From JACVRW01 sp963734025 (GTDB lineage Bacteria; Actinomycetota; Thermoleophilia; Solirubrobacterales; Thermoleophilaceae), in NCBI GenBank assembly GCA_963734025.1, contig CAVTFR010000002.1, positions 124,001 to 188,000 on the forward strand: a stretch of DNA of 64,000 bases, written 5' to 3'. Of the stretch, positions 8,160-16,354 are shown one piece after another. How positions within the stretch are numbered: the first letter of the stretch is position 1; each line of letters begins with the position of its first letter. Under the pieces are notes generated by a model. The model had not been told where the DNA came from. It did no database searches and saw only the letters and a list, made by a program, of their open reading frames with translations. The translations under genes and the position numbers were made by a program.

Positions 8160-8551
8160 GGCTTCGGCTCCTGTGCCTTCCGGCGAGCCTCGGCCTTCAG
8201 CGCCGCACGGATTTCGGCGCGCACTACCGGCTTCAGCTTCTCGGCCAACAGCTCAGCCCACGCCTCGGCCCACCCCGGCAGGGGTGGCGGCTCGGTAGGG
8301 GGAGGTGGGCGCAGCATTCGGTCAAGCTCGTCCTCGCTTCGCGCCCGGAAGCCCGCGACGGCGTCCGGGTGGACACCCGGCCAAGCGAGGTGGGCTGGCT
8401 GAATCTCGCCGGACTCGAGCGCGGCGACGGCGTCCTTCAGGTTGAGCGCCCGCTCCTCGCCGGGCGGACACCACAACTCCAGCCGGCGCGTAAAGCCCGC
8501 TGCCAACAGCCGCGACTCCGGACTCTCCTGCGGCCGCGAGCTGGGACTCAT
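8156..8551 (-). CDS. unknown protein of a tRNA-adjacent gene trio
   Basis: 131 residues, not recognised. The first half is mixed (RLELWCPPGEERALNLKDAV) and contains a possible substrate-like helix region. A proline stretch (RPPPPTEPPPLP, residues 80-92) leads to a charged amphipathic helix rich in Lys, Arg and Glu (LLAEKLKPVVRAEIRAALK). It overlaps both neighbours by 4 nt (ATGA), so the three proteins are probably made together. No membrane segment. Confidence 0.6.
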   Translation of the reverse strand: MSPSSRPQESPESRLLAAGFTRRLELWCPPGEERALNLKDAVAALESGEIQPAHLAWPGVHPDAVAGFRARSEDELDRMLRPPPPTEPPPLPGWAEAWAELLAEKLKPVVRAEIRAALKAEARRKAQEPKP

Positions 8552-8748
8552 CGCATCCCCTGGTCGCTCCCCAGCCAGCGGGCGAGGTCGTCCCGGTCGA
8601 CGCGCAGCTGGCGGCCGGCGCGGAGCGCGGGGAGCGCGCCAACATCGATCTGCCGATAGACCGTCTTCCGCGAGACGTTCGCGAGCTCGGCTACATCGCG
8701 AGGGCTGAGGAGGGGACGCGCGTCCGTAGCTGTCGGCGTCTGGGCCAT
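8548..8748 (-). CDS. excisionase/AlpA-like helix-turn-helix protein
   Basis: 66 residues, the usual size of MerR-type excisionase-like proteins. LSPRDVAELANVSRKTVYRQ is the helix-turn-helix, followed by the wing ALPALRAGRQLRVDRDDLAR. Such proteins direct excision of integrated elements or act as small transcription factors. It heads a three-gene coupled run and lies 115 nt from tRNA-fMet, a common integration site, but no integrase is present. A degraded integrative element is the best reading; a BldC-like regulator is the alternative. Confidence 0.8.
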   Translation of the reverse strand: MAQTPTATDARPLLSPRDVAELANVSRKTVYRQIDVGALPALRAGRQLRVDRDDLARWLGSDQGMR

Positions 8749-8834
8749 GCCCCCAAGGATCGCGCTGCGGTGTTACGGGTTTGTCCCCGTTCTGTCCCCC
8801 AGCCAGCCTCGCGGGTCGTGCTTCTCAACGCCGA

Positions 8835-8856
8835 AACCCCCGCCTTTGCAGGGGTT
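8835..8856 (-). terminator. hairpin after tRNA-fMet
   Basis: On the minus strand AACCCCTGC pairs with GCGGGGGTT (9 bp, one G-U) around AAAG, 5 nt past the encoded tRNA tail. The T-run is weak. Confidence 0.5.
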
Positions 8857-8863
8857 CCGTTAG

Positions 8864-8937
<74 letters not shown>

Positions 8938-9086
8938 GCGTGACCTACGAATCTAGCCATCGCGCGCCTGAGCGTCAACGGGGCGCAAATCAGGGGGTGA
9001 TATAGGGGAGATCCCCGATGTGCGGAGCCCACCTCAGGTGCCACGCTGGGGCTATGCAGGCGGAGGCACGTCAGAAAGAGGAGCGG

Positions 9087-9443
9087 ATGGCGGCGGTGGA
9101 CGTCGTGCGTGCCGCCTTCGGGGCGTTCAACCGGCGCGCCCTCGACGAGGGCGCCCTCTACCTGAGCCCGGACGTCGAGTGGCACCTGCCGGAGTCCGTG
9201 CTGAATCCTTCGGTCGTCCGAGGTGTCGATGCGCTGCGCGGCCTTCTCGAGGCCGAGTTCGAGGCCTTCTCCGAGGTGCGACGCGACCCGGTCGAGCTCG
9301 AGGAGGGCGAGGAGGGCCGCGTCGTCGGCACCATCAGCGCGCGTATGCGCGGCCGTGCCAGCGGGATCGAGCTCGAGGAGCGCGCTCCTTACGTCTTCAC
9401 GGTGCGCCGCGGCCGGATCGCCAGGGGCGAGCCGCTCGCGTAG
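9087..9443 (+). CDS. SnoaL/NTF2-like protein
   Basis: 118 residues from ATG 9087, preceded by GAGGAG. ATG 9054 and upstream starts are possible but add a non-family extension. VRAAFGAFNRRALDEGALYL, SPDVEWHLPES and VVRGVDALRGLLEAEFEAF form the cone fold, ending APYVFTVRRGRIARGEPLA. The fold binds small ligands or catalyses isomerisation or hydrolysis; nothing here identifies a substrate. It lies alone upstream of ppx. Confidence 0.75.
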   Translation: MAAVDVVRAAFGAFNRRALDEGALYLSPDVEWHLPESVLNPSVVRGVDALRGLLEAEFEAFSEVRRDPVELEEGEEGRVVGTISARMRGRASGIELEERAPYVFTVRRGRIARGEPLA

Positions 9444-9456
9444 CGCCGTGGCGCGC

Positions 9457-9462
9457 TACGGT
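9457..9462 (+). promoter_or_regulatory. -10-like TACGGT before ppx
   Basis: TANNNT 8 nt before the ppx ATG, no Shine-Dalgarno. Confidence 0.4.
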
Positions 9463-9470
9463 GCGCGGCC

Positions 9471-10412
9471 ATGCGCGTGGCCGTCGTCGACCTCGGCACG
9501 AACACGACCCGTCTGCTGGTCGCGGAAGTCGCGGACGGCGCCCTCACCGAGCTTGACAAGCAGACCACGATCACACGTCTCGGCCAGGGTGTCGACGCCA
9601 CCGGCCGGTTGGCGGACGAGGCGATGGACCGGGTCCGCGCGGCGCTCGCGAAGTACCGCGAGGTGATGGACCGCGACGGAGTCAAGGAGACGATCGCGGT
9701 CGCGACGAGCGCGATGCGCGACGCCTCCAACGGCCCGGCCTTCCGAGACGAGCTGAACGAGCGCTTCGGCATCGACGCGCGCACGATCTCCGGCGACGAG
9801 GAGGCGCGGCTCACCTTCCTCGGCGCGACGAGCGGCAGGACGCCGGCCGCGGAGTCGGCGGCTCCGACGATGGTGATCGACATCGGCGGCGGCTCGACGG
9901 AGTACGTGGTCGGCTCTCCGGGCGCCGCGCCCGACTTCCACATCTCGACCCAGATGGGCTCGGTCCGGCACACGGAGCGCTTCCTGAAGACCGACCCGCC
10001 CGAGCACGAGGAGCTCGTGGAGCTGGCGGCGGACGTGCAGCGGATGATCGAGGGGCACGTGCCGGCGGAGTACCGCGAGGAGACGGCGGAGGGAATCGCC
10101 GTGGCGGGCACTGCCACGACGCTCGCGGCGATCGATCAGGAGCTCGATCCGTACGACCCGGAGAAGGTGCACGGCTATCGCGTCGGCCTCGCGGCCGCCG
10201 AGCGGATCCAGTCCATGCTCGCCGCGCTGCCCCTCGAGAAGCGCCGCGAGGTCACCGGTCTGCACCCCGACCGCGCACCGACGATCGTCGCGGGCGTGAC
10301 GATCCTCGTCGAGTCGATCCGCTCGTTCGGCCTCGACGAGATCGAGGTCAGCGAGGGCGACATCCTCCAGGGCGCCGCTATGGCGGCGGCGGACGGCTCG
10401 CTCGGCGCCTAG
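9471..10412 (+). CDS. ppx: Ppx/GppA-family exopolyphosphatase
   Basis: 313 residues, the short (two-domain) actinobacterial form. VVDLGTNTTRLLVAE is the first actin-like phosphate loop, ATSAMRDASN the family signature, and VIDIGGGSTEYVVGS (about residue 145) the second loop. The family removes terminal phosphate from polyphosphate or converts pppGpp to ppGpp in the cytoplasm. The C-terminal HD-like domain of E. coli Ppx is missing, as in mycobacterial Ppx1. It appears to be monocistronic: the next feature is a convergent terminator and RNA on the other strand. Confidence 0.9.
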   Translation: MRVAVVDLGTNTTRLLVAEVADGALTELDKQTTITRLGQGVDATGRLADEAMDRVRAALAKYREVMDRDGVKETIAVATSAMRDASNGPAFRDELNERFGIDARTISGDEEARLTFLGATSGRTPAAESAAPTMVIDIGGGSTEYVVGSPGAAPDFHISTQMGSVRHTERFLKTDPPEHEELVELAADVQRMIEGHVPAEYREETAEGIAVAGTATTLAAIDQELDPYDPEKVHGYRVGLAAAERIQSMLAALPLEKRREVTGLHPDRAPTIVAGVTILVESIRSFGLDEIEVSEGDILQGAAMAAADGSLGA

Positions 10413-10597
10413 GAAAAAGAACCGCCCGCATCATGCGGGCGGCTCTCAAAACGGCCCCATCAGGACGGGCAGGGGTACGTGCCATGAAAGGGCCTGGCGG
10501 TTCGGACGGCGGGAGGCGCCGATACGATGCGGCTTCGCCCGAACCTATGCACCGGGTGAAGGCCGACGGGTTTGCCGCACGGACCCCCCACCCAGCG
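10413..10597 (-). ncRNA. candidate structured small RNA of about 185 nt
   Basis: The minus strand between the TPP-enzyme stop and ppx has a TATAGT -10 box at one end and a 9-bp hairpin with TTCTTTTT at the other. In between the sequence folds in a nested way: an outer stem of 10 of 11 bp (10577-10587 with 10472-10482), an inner GGCCT/AGGCC stem (10560-10564 with 10491-10495), and a terminal 10-bp stem with one G-U (10536-10545 with 10499-10508) holding a further small hairpin. No coding frame fits. It shows no SRP GGAA loop, tmRNA or RNase P signature. A 6S-like regulator is conceivable from size and single-arm shape, but unproven. Confidence 0.6.
10414..10442 (-). terminator. intrinsic terminator of the candidate RNA
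   Basis: CCGCCCGCA/TGCGGGCGG, 9 bp with a 3-nt loop, followed on the minus strand by TTCTTTTT. It may also end ppx transcription from the other side. Confidence 0.8.
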
Positions 10598-10602
10598 CGC
10601 AC

Positions 10603-10631
10603 ACTATAACCCAATAGGGCCGTTCGGGGAA
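10603..10631 (-). promoter_or_regulatory. promoter of the candidate RNA
   Basis: TATAGT at 10608-10603, a 17-nt spacer, and a weak -35 TTCCCC at 10631-10626. Start expected near 10597. Confidence 0.55.
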
Positions 10632-10653
10632 GGTCCGGGGCCGAATCTTCTCG

Positions 10654-12315
10654 CTACGCGAGATTGGCCCTCCGTGGATACACGACCTCAGGGTCGGTCA
10701 GCACGTTCACGAGCGCCGGCTTGCCCGATGAGAACGCTCGCTCGAGCGCCGGTCGAAGCTCGTCGGGCGTCGTGACGAGCTCTCCGTGCCCGCCGAGCGC
10801 GCGCACCACCTCGTCGTAGCGGCAGCCCGGCTGAAGCTCGGCCGCGACCGAGTACCCGTAGAGGAACTCCATCGGGTGCTTCTCGAGCCCCCAGATGCCG
10901 TTGTTTCCCATCACTCCGACGACGGGCACACCGTGGCGCACGTAGGTGTCGAACTCCATGCCCGCGAAGCCGAACGCGCCGTCGCCGAGCAGCAGGCAGA
11001 CCTGCCGGTCGGGATGGGCGAGCTTGGCGGCGAGCGCCGCACCCGGTCCCGCGCCGAGGCAGCCGTACGGCCCCGGGTCCATCCAGCAGCCGGGCTCGTA
11101 GGTGTCGATCATGCGGCCGGCGAACGAGACGAAGTCGCCGCCGTCGCCGATCACGATGGCGTTGCGGTCAAGTACCTGGGCGAGCTCTCCGTATACACGC
11201 ATCGGATGGAGCGGCGCACGCGAGTCGGCGAGGTCATCCTGCTCTCCGGCGCGCTTCTCGTTCTCGGTCTCGCGCAGTGACGACAGCCAGCTCGCGCGCT
11301 CGGCCGAGCCTCCGGCGGCGGCCGCCCGCAGCGCGTCGAGCGTCGCCGCCACGCCCCCGTACAACTCGGCCGCCACCTCGCGGGGAGGCCGGCGGTCGGG
11401 GCGTGCGGAGTCGATCACGACGATTTGCGTCTCGTCACCGAACGAGCCGCCAAAGCCGAGCCGGAAGTCCATCGGGACGCCGATGACGAGCGCGACGTCG
11501 GCGCCCTTGAGCCCGGCCCCGCGCGCGCGTGAGAAGAACATCGGGTGGTCCGCCGCGACGCAACCCCGCGCCAAGCCGTTCAGGAACACCGGCACGGACA
11601 GCTCGTCGCACAGGGCTCGCAGCGAGTGCTCGCCATGCGCCCAGTAGAGCCCGGTCCCGGCCATCACGACCGGGCGCGACGCCGAGCGCAGCAGCTCGGC
11701 GGCGCGATCGAGCGCGTCCCCGTCGGGCGCCGGCATGCCGGCTGGGTCGGGCACCGACGCGGGCGCGTCGGCGTCCACGTCGGACTCCATGAACACCTGG
11801 TCCATCGGGAAGTCGATGAAGGTCGGGCCCGACGGCGGCGTGAGCGCGGCGGCGAGCGCCGCGTCGACGAGCGAGGGGATCGCCTCGGTCGCCTCAGCGG
11901 TGCGCGCGAGCTTGGTGACCGGAGCGACGAACGGCACGTGGTCGATCTCCTGGAGCGATCCCATGCCCCAGCGCTGCGCCGGCGCTCGGCCGCCGAGCGC
12001 GAGCAGCGGCGAGCCGTTCATCTGCGCCGAGGCGAACGCGCTCATCCCGTTGGTCACTCCCGGGCCGGCGGTGAGCGCGCACACGCCCGGCTCGCGGGTG
12101 GCCTTCGCCCAGCCCTCGGCGGCGAAGCCGGCGGACTGCTCGTGGCGCACGTCGACGATCTCGACGCCCTCCTCCCGGCATCCGTCGTAGATCGAGAAGA
12201 GGTGACCGCCCGAAAGCGTGAACAGCTTCGTCACCCCGTGAGCCTTCAGCCGCTTTGCGACGAGGCGGCCACCGTGCAGCGCGGTTCGCTCATCTGTGTC
12301 GGTGCCCGTCGACAC
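10654..12315 (-). CDS. thiamine-pyrophosphate enzyme, acetolactate synthase-like
   Basis: 553 residues from GTG with three TPP-enzyme domains. The N-terminal PYR domain has the catalytic Glu59 (VRHEQSAGFAAEGWAKA) and AGPGVTNGMSA. A central FAD/nucleotide-like fold follows (about 200-330). The C-terminal PP domain has the TPP/Mg motif GDGAFGF followed by NN (LLLGDGAFGFAGMEFD, VMGNNGIWG). Close relatives are annotated acetolactate synthase large subunit-like or 2-hydroxyacyl-CoA lyase. No ilvN or ilvC lies nearby, so a catabolic lyase or decarboxylase role is as likely as isoleucine/valine synthesis. TAGGCT lies 9 nt before the start. Confidence 0.85.
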   Translation of the reverse strand: MSTGTDTDERTALHGGRLVAKRLKAHGVTKLFTLSGGHLFSIYDGCREEGVEIVDVRHEQSAGFAAEGWAKATREPGVCALTAGPGVTNGMSAFASAQMNGSPLLALGGRAPAQRWGMGSLQEIDHVPFVAPVTKLARTAEATEAIPSLVDAALAAALTPPSGPTFIDFPMDQVFMESDVDADAPASVPDPAGMPAPDGDALDRAAELLRSASRPVVMAGTGLYWAHGEHSLRALCDELSVPVFLNGLARGCVAADHPMFFSRARGAGLKGADVALVIGVPMDFRLGFGGSFGDETQIVVIDSARPDRRPPREVAAELYGGVAATLDALRAAAAGGSAERASWLSSLRETENEKRAGEQDDLADSRAPLHPMRVYGELAQVLDRNAIVIGDGGDFVSFAGRMIDTYEPGCWMDPGPYGCLGAGPGAALAAKLAHPDRQVCLLLGDGAFGFAGMEFDTYVRHGVPVVGVMGNNGIWGLEKHPMEFLYGYSVAAELQPGCRYDEVVRALGGHGELVTTPDELRPALERAFSSGKPALVNVLTDPEVVYPRRANLA

Positions 12316-12324
12316 GAGGTCGCG

Positions 12325-12330
12325 AGCCTA
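12325..12330 (-). promoter_or_regulatory. -10-like TAGGCT before the TPP enzyme
   Basis: TANNNT 9 nt before GTG 12315, no Shine-Dalgarno. Confidence 0.35.
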
Positions 12331-12340
12331 CTGGATCGGG

Positions 12341-12346
12341 TATAAG
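12341..12346 (+). promoter_or_regulatory. -10-like TATAAG before the hydrolase at 12358
   Basis: TATAAG 11 nt before ATG 12358; divergent from the preceding promoter. Confidence 0.35.
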
Positions 12347-12357
12347 CGACGGAGCCG

Positions 12358-13242
12358 ATGGTGGACGGACTCGACGGCGACTTCCAGGGAACTTTCCCGT
12401 TCCAAGCCCGCTACGCGAGCGTCGGGCGCGTGCGCCTGCACTACGTGGACGAGGGTCCGCCGGATTCGCCGCCGCTCCTGTTCGTGCACGGCAACCCGAC
12501 CTGGAGTTATCTCTGGCGCCGTGCGATCGCGGAGCTGTCCGCGGCCGGGCGCCGCTGCGTCGCGTTCGACCACATGGGCTTCGGCCGCTCGGACAAGCCG
12601 CCCTACCTGTCCGGCTACTCGCTTCAGGCGCACATCCACAACTCGCTCGCGCTGATCGACCAGCTCGACCTGCGTGACGTGACGCTCGTCGCCCATGACT
12701 GGGGCGGCCCGATCGGGCTCGGCGCGATGCTCGAGCGGACCGACCGGCTCGCAAGCATCGTCCTCATCAACACGTGGGCGTGGGAGCTGCCGAGCTTCCT
12801 GCCGCCGTTCCTGCGCGAGTTCCGCGCGGAGGGGCTCGGTGAGATCCTGGCGCTCGGCGGCAACCTGTTCGTCGAGTCGATCCCGGGCGGGATGGCCAAG
12901 CGCGAGCACGACCCGCTGATGATGGACGCCTACCGCGCGCCGTTCCCGGACTACTGGTCGCGGGTCGGCACGCTGGCGTTCCAGCGGGAGATCCCGCTCA
13001 CGGAGCGGGACCGCAGCGCGCGGCTGATGGGCTCGATCCACGAGGGCCTCGAGCGCCTCGGCGTGCCGGTCAAGCTCGTCTGGGGGATGCGCGACCCGGT
13101 GTTCCAGCCGGTCTTCCTCGACCAGTGGCTCGAGATCTTCCCGGACGCGGAGGTGGTGCGCGTGGAGAGTGCGGCGCACTACGTGCCGGAGGACGAGCCG
13201 GGCGCCGTTGTCGACGCGCTACGGCGCTGGCCGGCGGGCTAG
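12358..13242 (+). CDS. haloalkane dehalogenase-like alpha/beta hydrolase
   Basis: 294 residues. HGNPTWSYLWR gives the oxyanion/halide Asn46, and VAHDWGGP the nucleophile Asp114 followed by Trp115, the halide-stabilising Trp of haloalkane dehalogenases. An acid in GMRDPVF (about 245) and the final His in SAAHYVPED complete the set. An Asp rather than Ser nucleophile with a following Trp separates dehalogenases and epoxide hydrolases from esterases. The cap (about 145-215) should set specificity. Dehalogenation of short haloalkanes is plausible but the natural substrate is unknown. Cytoplasmic. Confidence 0.82.
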   Translation: MVDGLDGDFQGTFPFQARYASVGRVRLHYVDEGPPDSPPLLFVHGNPTWSYLWRRAIAELSAAGRRCVAFDHMGFGRSDKPPYLSGYSLQAHIHNSLALIDQLDLRDVTLVAHDWGGPIGLGAMLERTDRLASIVLINTWAWELPSFLPPFLREFRAEGLGEILALGGNLFVESIPGGMAKREHDPLMMDAYRAPFPDYWSRVGTLAFQREIPLTERDRSARLMGSIHEGLERLGVPVKLVWGMRDPVFQPVFLDQWLEIFPDAEVVRVESAAHYVPEDEPGAVVDALRRWPAG

Positions 13243-15427
13243 CGAGTGGCCGCCGCGCGGCGCGAGGCGGCCTCGATCGACTCGACGTTGCGCGGCAGCA
13301 CCTCGACGCGCAGACGGTTGCCGAACACCACATGGAGGATCACGCCGCCGAAGCGCTCGGCGAGCGCGCGGGCGTCGTAGATCGCGGCCTCGATCTCTAC
13401 CTGCGAGAAGCCGCAGGACTCGAGGAAGTTGGCGGCGACCGGGCCGTCGAGCTCGCGGGTAGATAGCTCGAGCTGCTCCGTGCGGAAGAGGCCGGCCGTG
13501 GCGGCCGTGGTGGGCTGGATCACGACGGCGGCGATGTCATCCGAGAGCACGCGGGCCTCCTCGCGCACACTCCCGATCAGACCGGCCGCGGTCGCGCCGG
13601 TGCCGAGCTCGGCGAGCAGCTCCTCGAGGCGCTCGCGGCCAAGCATGCCGCCGTCGACGCGGGCCTCCATGAGGCCGTCCGTGAAGAGGGCCGCGACAGC
13701 GCCGGGCACCAGCGGCACCGTCGTCTGGCGCAACCCGGTCTTGACCCCGACTCCGATCGGGGGCGACGAGCCGGCGGTCACAGGCTCGTGCGGCTGCGGG
13801 CCGACGACGATCGGCGCCGGATGCCCGGCGCTCGCGTACGTCAGCGAGCCCGTCTCCGGATCGTGCACGGCCAGAAGGACGGTCGCGAAGTCGCCACCAA
13901 GGTTCTCGTCGATCACGCGCCCGGCCACCTGCAGCGCGACGCGCGGCTCGAGCCCCGCCTCGAGGTAGGCGCGCAGCGTGTAGCGCATGAAGGCGGTGCG
14001 GGCCAGGGCGCCGCGGCCGTGGCCGGACACGTCGCCGAGGATGAAGCCGACGCGCCCGCCGGCCAGCGGCAGCACGTCGTAGAAGTCGCCGCCCGCGCCC
14101 GGGCCGTCGGCCGGGCGATAGGCCACCGACGTGCGGAGCGCGCCGATGCGGTCCGGCACCGGCGGCAGCAGCGCGGTCTGTAGGAGGCCGACCTCCTTGA
14201 GCAGCTCGCCGCGCTGGCGCTCGAGCCGGCGGTTGCGAAGCGCGGACAGGAGGTAACCGAGGGCCAGCAGGAGCGTAAGCGCGGCCAGGCCGGCGAGGAC
14301 GAACTTGAAGGAGTCAGGAACGAACTCGAGCAACTCAGGCACGCTACCGAAAACCGGGCCGAATTGCTCGGTTTCTGCGCCGCCCGCGCCGTTGCTCCCC
14401 TGCTCGCCGCCGGAGCCCTGCTCGCCCTGCCCGCCCTGCTCGCCGCTGCTTCCGCCGTCGTCGTCCGCGCCCGGCACGATCGCCGCGACGCTCAGTGCCG
14501 CCGAGTCGGCGGTGGCGCCGAGCGTGGCTCCACCGCCGGTGCCGCCCGGACCCCCGATGCCGAAGCCGGTGTCGGGGGAAGTGGTGTTGCCGTTGCCGGG
14601 GGCGTCGCCGCCACCCGACCGGACCTGGGCGCGCGAGCCGGCCTCGCTGGGAAGCTCCTGGATCCCGGGGTTGAGGCCCGTCGGAGGAAGTGTGGTGGTC
14701 CCGTCAATCGACGGGGGCGGGGGGTCGGTGGTCTGCCCACCGTCCGCCGTTCCAAGGCCCGAAGGAGCGGGATCGGCGACATCGGCGCTGGGCTTGCCGG
14801 CGCCGCTCGGCGCGGACGTGCCGGGATCGATGCCGGGCCTGCCGAAGTCGTCATTGCCGGAAGGAGCAGAGCCAGGGTCGGGCGTGTCGGGGTCGCTGGG
14901 AGTCGGCGGCGCATTGGGCTCGAGCGGGTCGCCGGGAACGTCCTTGCCGCCGCCACCGGGCCGCGGCTGATCGGCCGGGGGCTCCTCGGCCGGGGGCTCG
15001 TCGACCGGGGGCGTCTCGGCCGGGGGCTCGTCGACCGGGGGCTCATCGAGGGCGTCTCGGCCGGAGGCGTCTCGGCCGGAGGCGTCTCGGCCGGAGGCGT
15101 CTCGGCCGGAGGCGTCTCGGCCGGAGGCGTCTCGGCCGGAGGCGTCTCGGCCGGAGGCGTCTCGGCCGGAGGCGTCTCGGCCGGAGGCGTCTCGGCCGGA
15201 GGCGTCTCAACGGGCGGCGGAGCGGGCTCCTCGACCGGCGGGGGCAGCTGCTCTTCGATCGACGGTGCGGCTTCGGGGGGCGGGGCCTGGGCCTCGGCGT
15301 TCGCCAGTGGTCCCCCGGCGCTTCCGCCCAGCAGCACGACCCCGAGCAGGCAGAAGGTGGCGACGCTCGCCAACGCACGGGCCGCGCGGACCCGCGCTTC
15401 ATGACGCAGGGGGTGGAACGGAACCAC
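13239..15427 (-). CDS. membrane-anchored SpoIIE-type PP2C phosphatase, apparent frameshift
   Basis: One gene in two frames, about 729 codons. From ATG 15427 come a signal peptide (LASVATFCLLGVVLLGGSAG), a Pro/Glu stretch and about ten PPAET repeats. Near 15050 the frame breaks; reading on one frame over gives DEPPVDEPPAETPPVDEPPA, a long Pro/Gly/Ser linker, a membrane helix (FKFVLAGLAALTLLLALGYL, near 14280) and a SpoIIE domain with GGDFYD, FILGDVSGHG and SDDIAAVVI metal motifs. The family dephosphorylates anti-sigma antagonists, as RsbU does. A C-terminal extension (about 110 residues) is unassigned. The 2189-nt span is one base short of a whole frame, so a one-base deletion or sequencing error is likely. 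An internal start such as 14477 would give a repeat-less form. Confidence 0.75.
15061..15210 (-). repeat. 15-bp tandem repeat encoding PPAET
   Basis: Nine exact copies of CCGGAGGCGTCTCGG (15061-15195, plus-strand reading) and a tenth differing at the end. The unit is a multiple of three, so copy-number change alone keeps frame. It lies in the extracytoplasmic stalk of the phosphatase. Confidence 0.95.
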
Positions 15428-15852
15428 TTTCTACTACTTCGGCATTTCCGGGCTACATCTTGAGCCGTTGACGAATCGATCCATCGAACATTCGTCCAGC
15501 TCTGACGGCGGCGGATATAACGCCGTCGGGCCCGAAATGCACAAAAAGGCGGAAAACCCCTCCGGGACCCGGTCTTTTGCGCCTCCAAATGACACGCGGC
15601 GCGTCTCCTCCATGAGCAGGACCACGGGTCCAGTATGCCCCGGATTCTCCACAACGGGACAGGGGATTCTCATGAACGGGCCTCCGAACGCTTGCGTAAA
15701 CGGTTGCGTACGGCTTCCCGGGGGATATCCCAGTACGAATCTCAGCCTTCGGGAGCGGCTCAGTGCGGGCTGGCGGCCTCCGTCGGTGGGCCGAGCCCGG
15801 GTCTATTAGGGCTGAAACGGAGCTCCGCGGCGATCCTTGCGGGCGAGGTGCC
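15428..15852. other. intergenic, no gene recognised
   Basis: 425 nt between the phosphatase start and the DUF4235 gene. Base composition is less extreme than in the neighbours (for example ACATTCGTCCAGC and CACAAAAAGGCGG), with a GGATATAACGCC stretch near 15510. It probably holds the phosphatase promoter and leader. I saw no gene, tRNA or riboswitch core. Confidence 0.3.
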
Positions 15853-16131
15853 CTACTCCGGCTCGGGCTCCTTCTTGCCCGGCCAGGACCCGGTCGTCTT
15901 GTAGAACGCCTCGCGGCTCGCGTGGTCGGACGCCTCCTTCACCGCGCGGAATATCGCGCCCTGGATCGCGCCGGCGAGGAGGAGGCGGCTCCAGCGGATG
16001 TCCTGATGCTTCGAGTCGGGGGGCTCCTTCTGGTCGATCAGCCCCCAGACCTGGTCGAAGATCTTCTTCGAGACGAACCCCGCGATTAGGCCCCCGATCA
16101 CCGATACGGGGATGAAGAGCACTTTGGCCAT
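15853..16131 (-). CDS. DUF4235 membrane protein
   Basis: 92 residues. It starts VLFIPVSVIGGLIAGFVSKK (first membrane helix), has a central RWSRLLLAGAIQGAIFRAVK helix, and ends with a charged tail. This is the DUF4235 pattern: small actinobacterial inner-membrane proteins of unknown role. TATACA lies 6 nt before the ATG. Confidence 0.85.
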   Translation of the reverse strand: MAKVLFIPVSVIGGLIAGFVSKKIFDQVWGLIDQKEPPDSKHQDIRWSRLLLAGAIQGAIFRAVKEASDHASREAFYKTTGSWPGKKEPEPE

Positions 16132-16137
16132 GCAGGC

Positions 16138-16143
16138 TGTATA
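16138..16143 (-). promoter_or_regulatory. -10-like TATACA before the DUF4235 gene
   Basis: Hexamer 6 nt before ATG 16131, no Shine-Dalgarno. Confidence 0.45.
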
Positions 16144-16188
16144 CCCGACAGCGGCGGGTGCAGTCAGCCCCGGCCTACCATTGCCCCT

Positions 16189-16273
16189 GCCCGGGTAGGC
16201 GAATTGGCACAGCCCGCGCCCTTAAAAGGCGCCGCTCGCAAGAGCATTGTGGGTTCGAGTCCCACCCCGGGCA
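16189..16273 (+). tRNA. tRNA-Leu (TAA)
   Basis: 85 nt, class II. Acceptor GCCCGGG/CCCGGGC, D-arm AGGCGAATTGGC, anticodon loop CTTAAAA (TAA), long variable arm GCCGCTCGCAAGAGC and T-arm GTGGG TTCGAGT CCCAC, discriminator A. No encoded CCA (TTT follows). Confidence 0.95.
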
Positions 16274-16354
16274 TTTCGGTCGCGCGCCGAGTCGCGCAAC
16301 TCACGCATTGCTACGGTGTTTCGGCGGCGGGTACCCACCCGTAGGGGTCATCAC

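Noticed and set aside
10413..10597. Considered as a cobalamin, FMN, TPP, c-di-AMP or SRP RNA
   Set aside because: None of the conserved cores is present, and it ends in a terminator before an antisense gene, so it does not lead into a coding region.
15061..15210. 15-bp repeats considered as a CRISPR or satellite array
   Set aside because: The units are contiguous without spacers and encode PPAET in frame with a secreted stalk.
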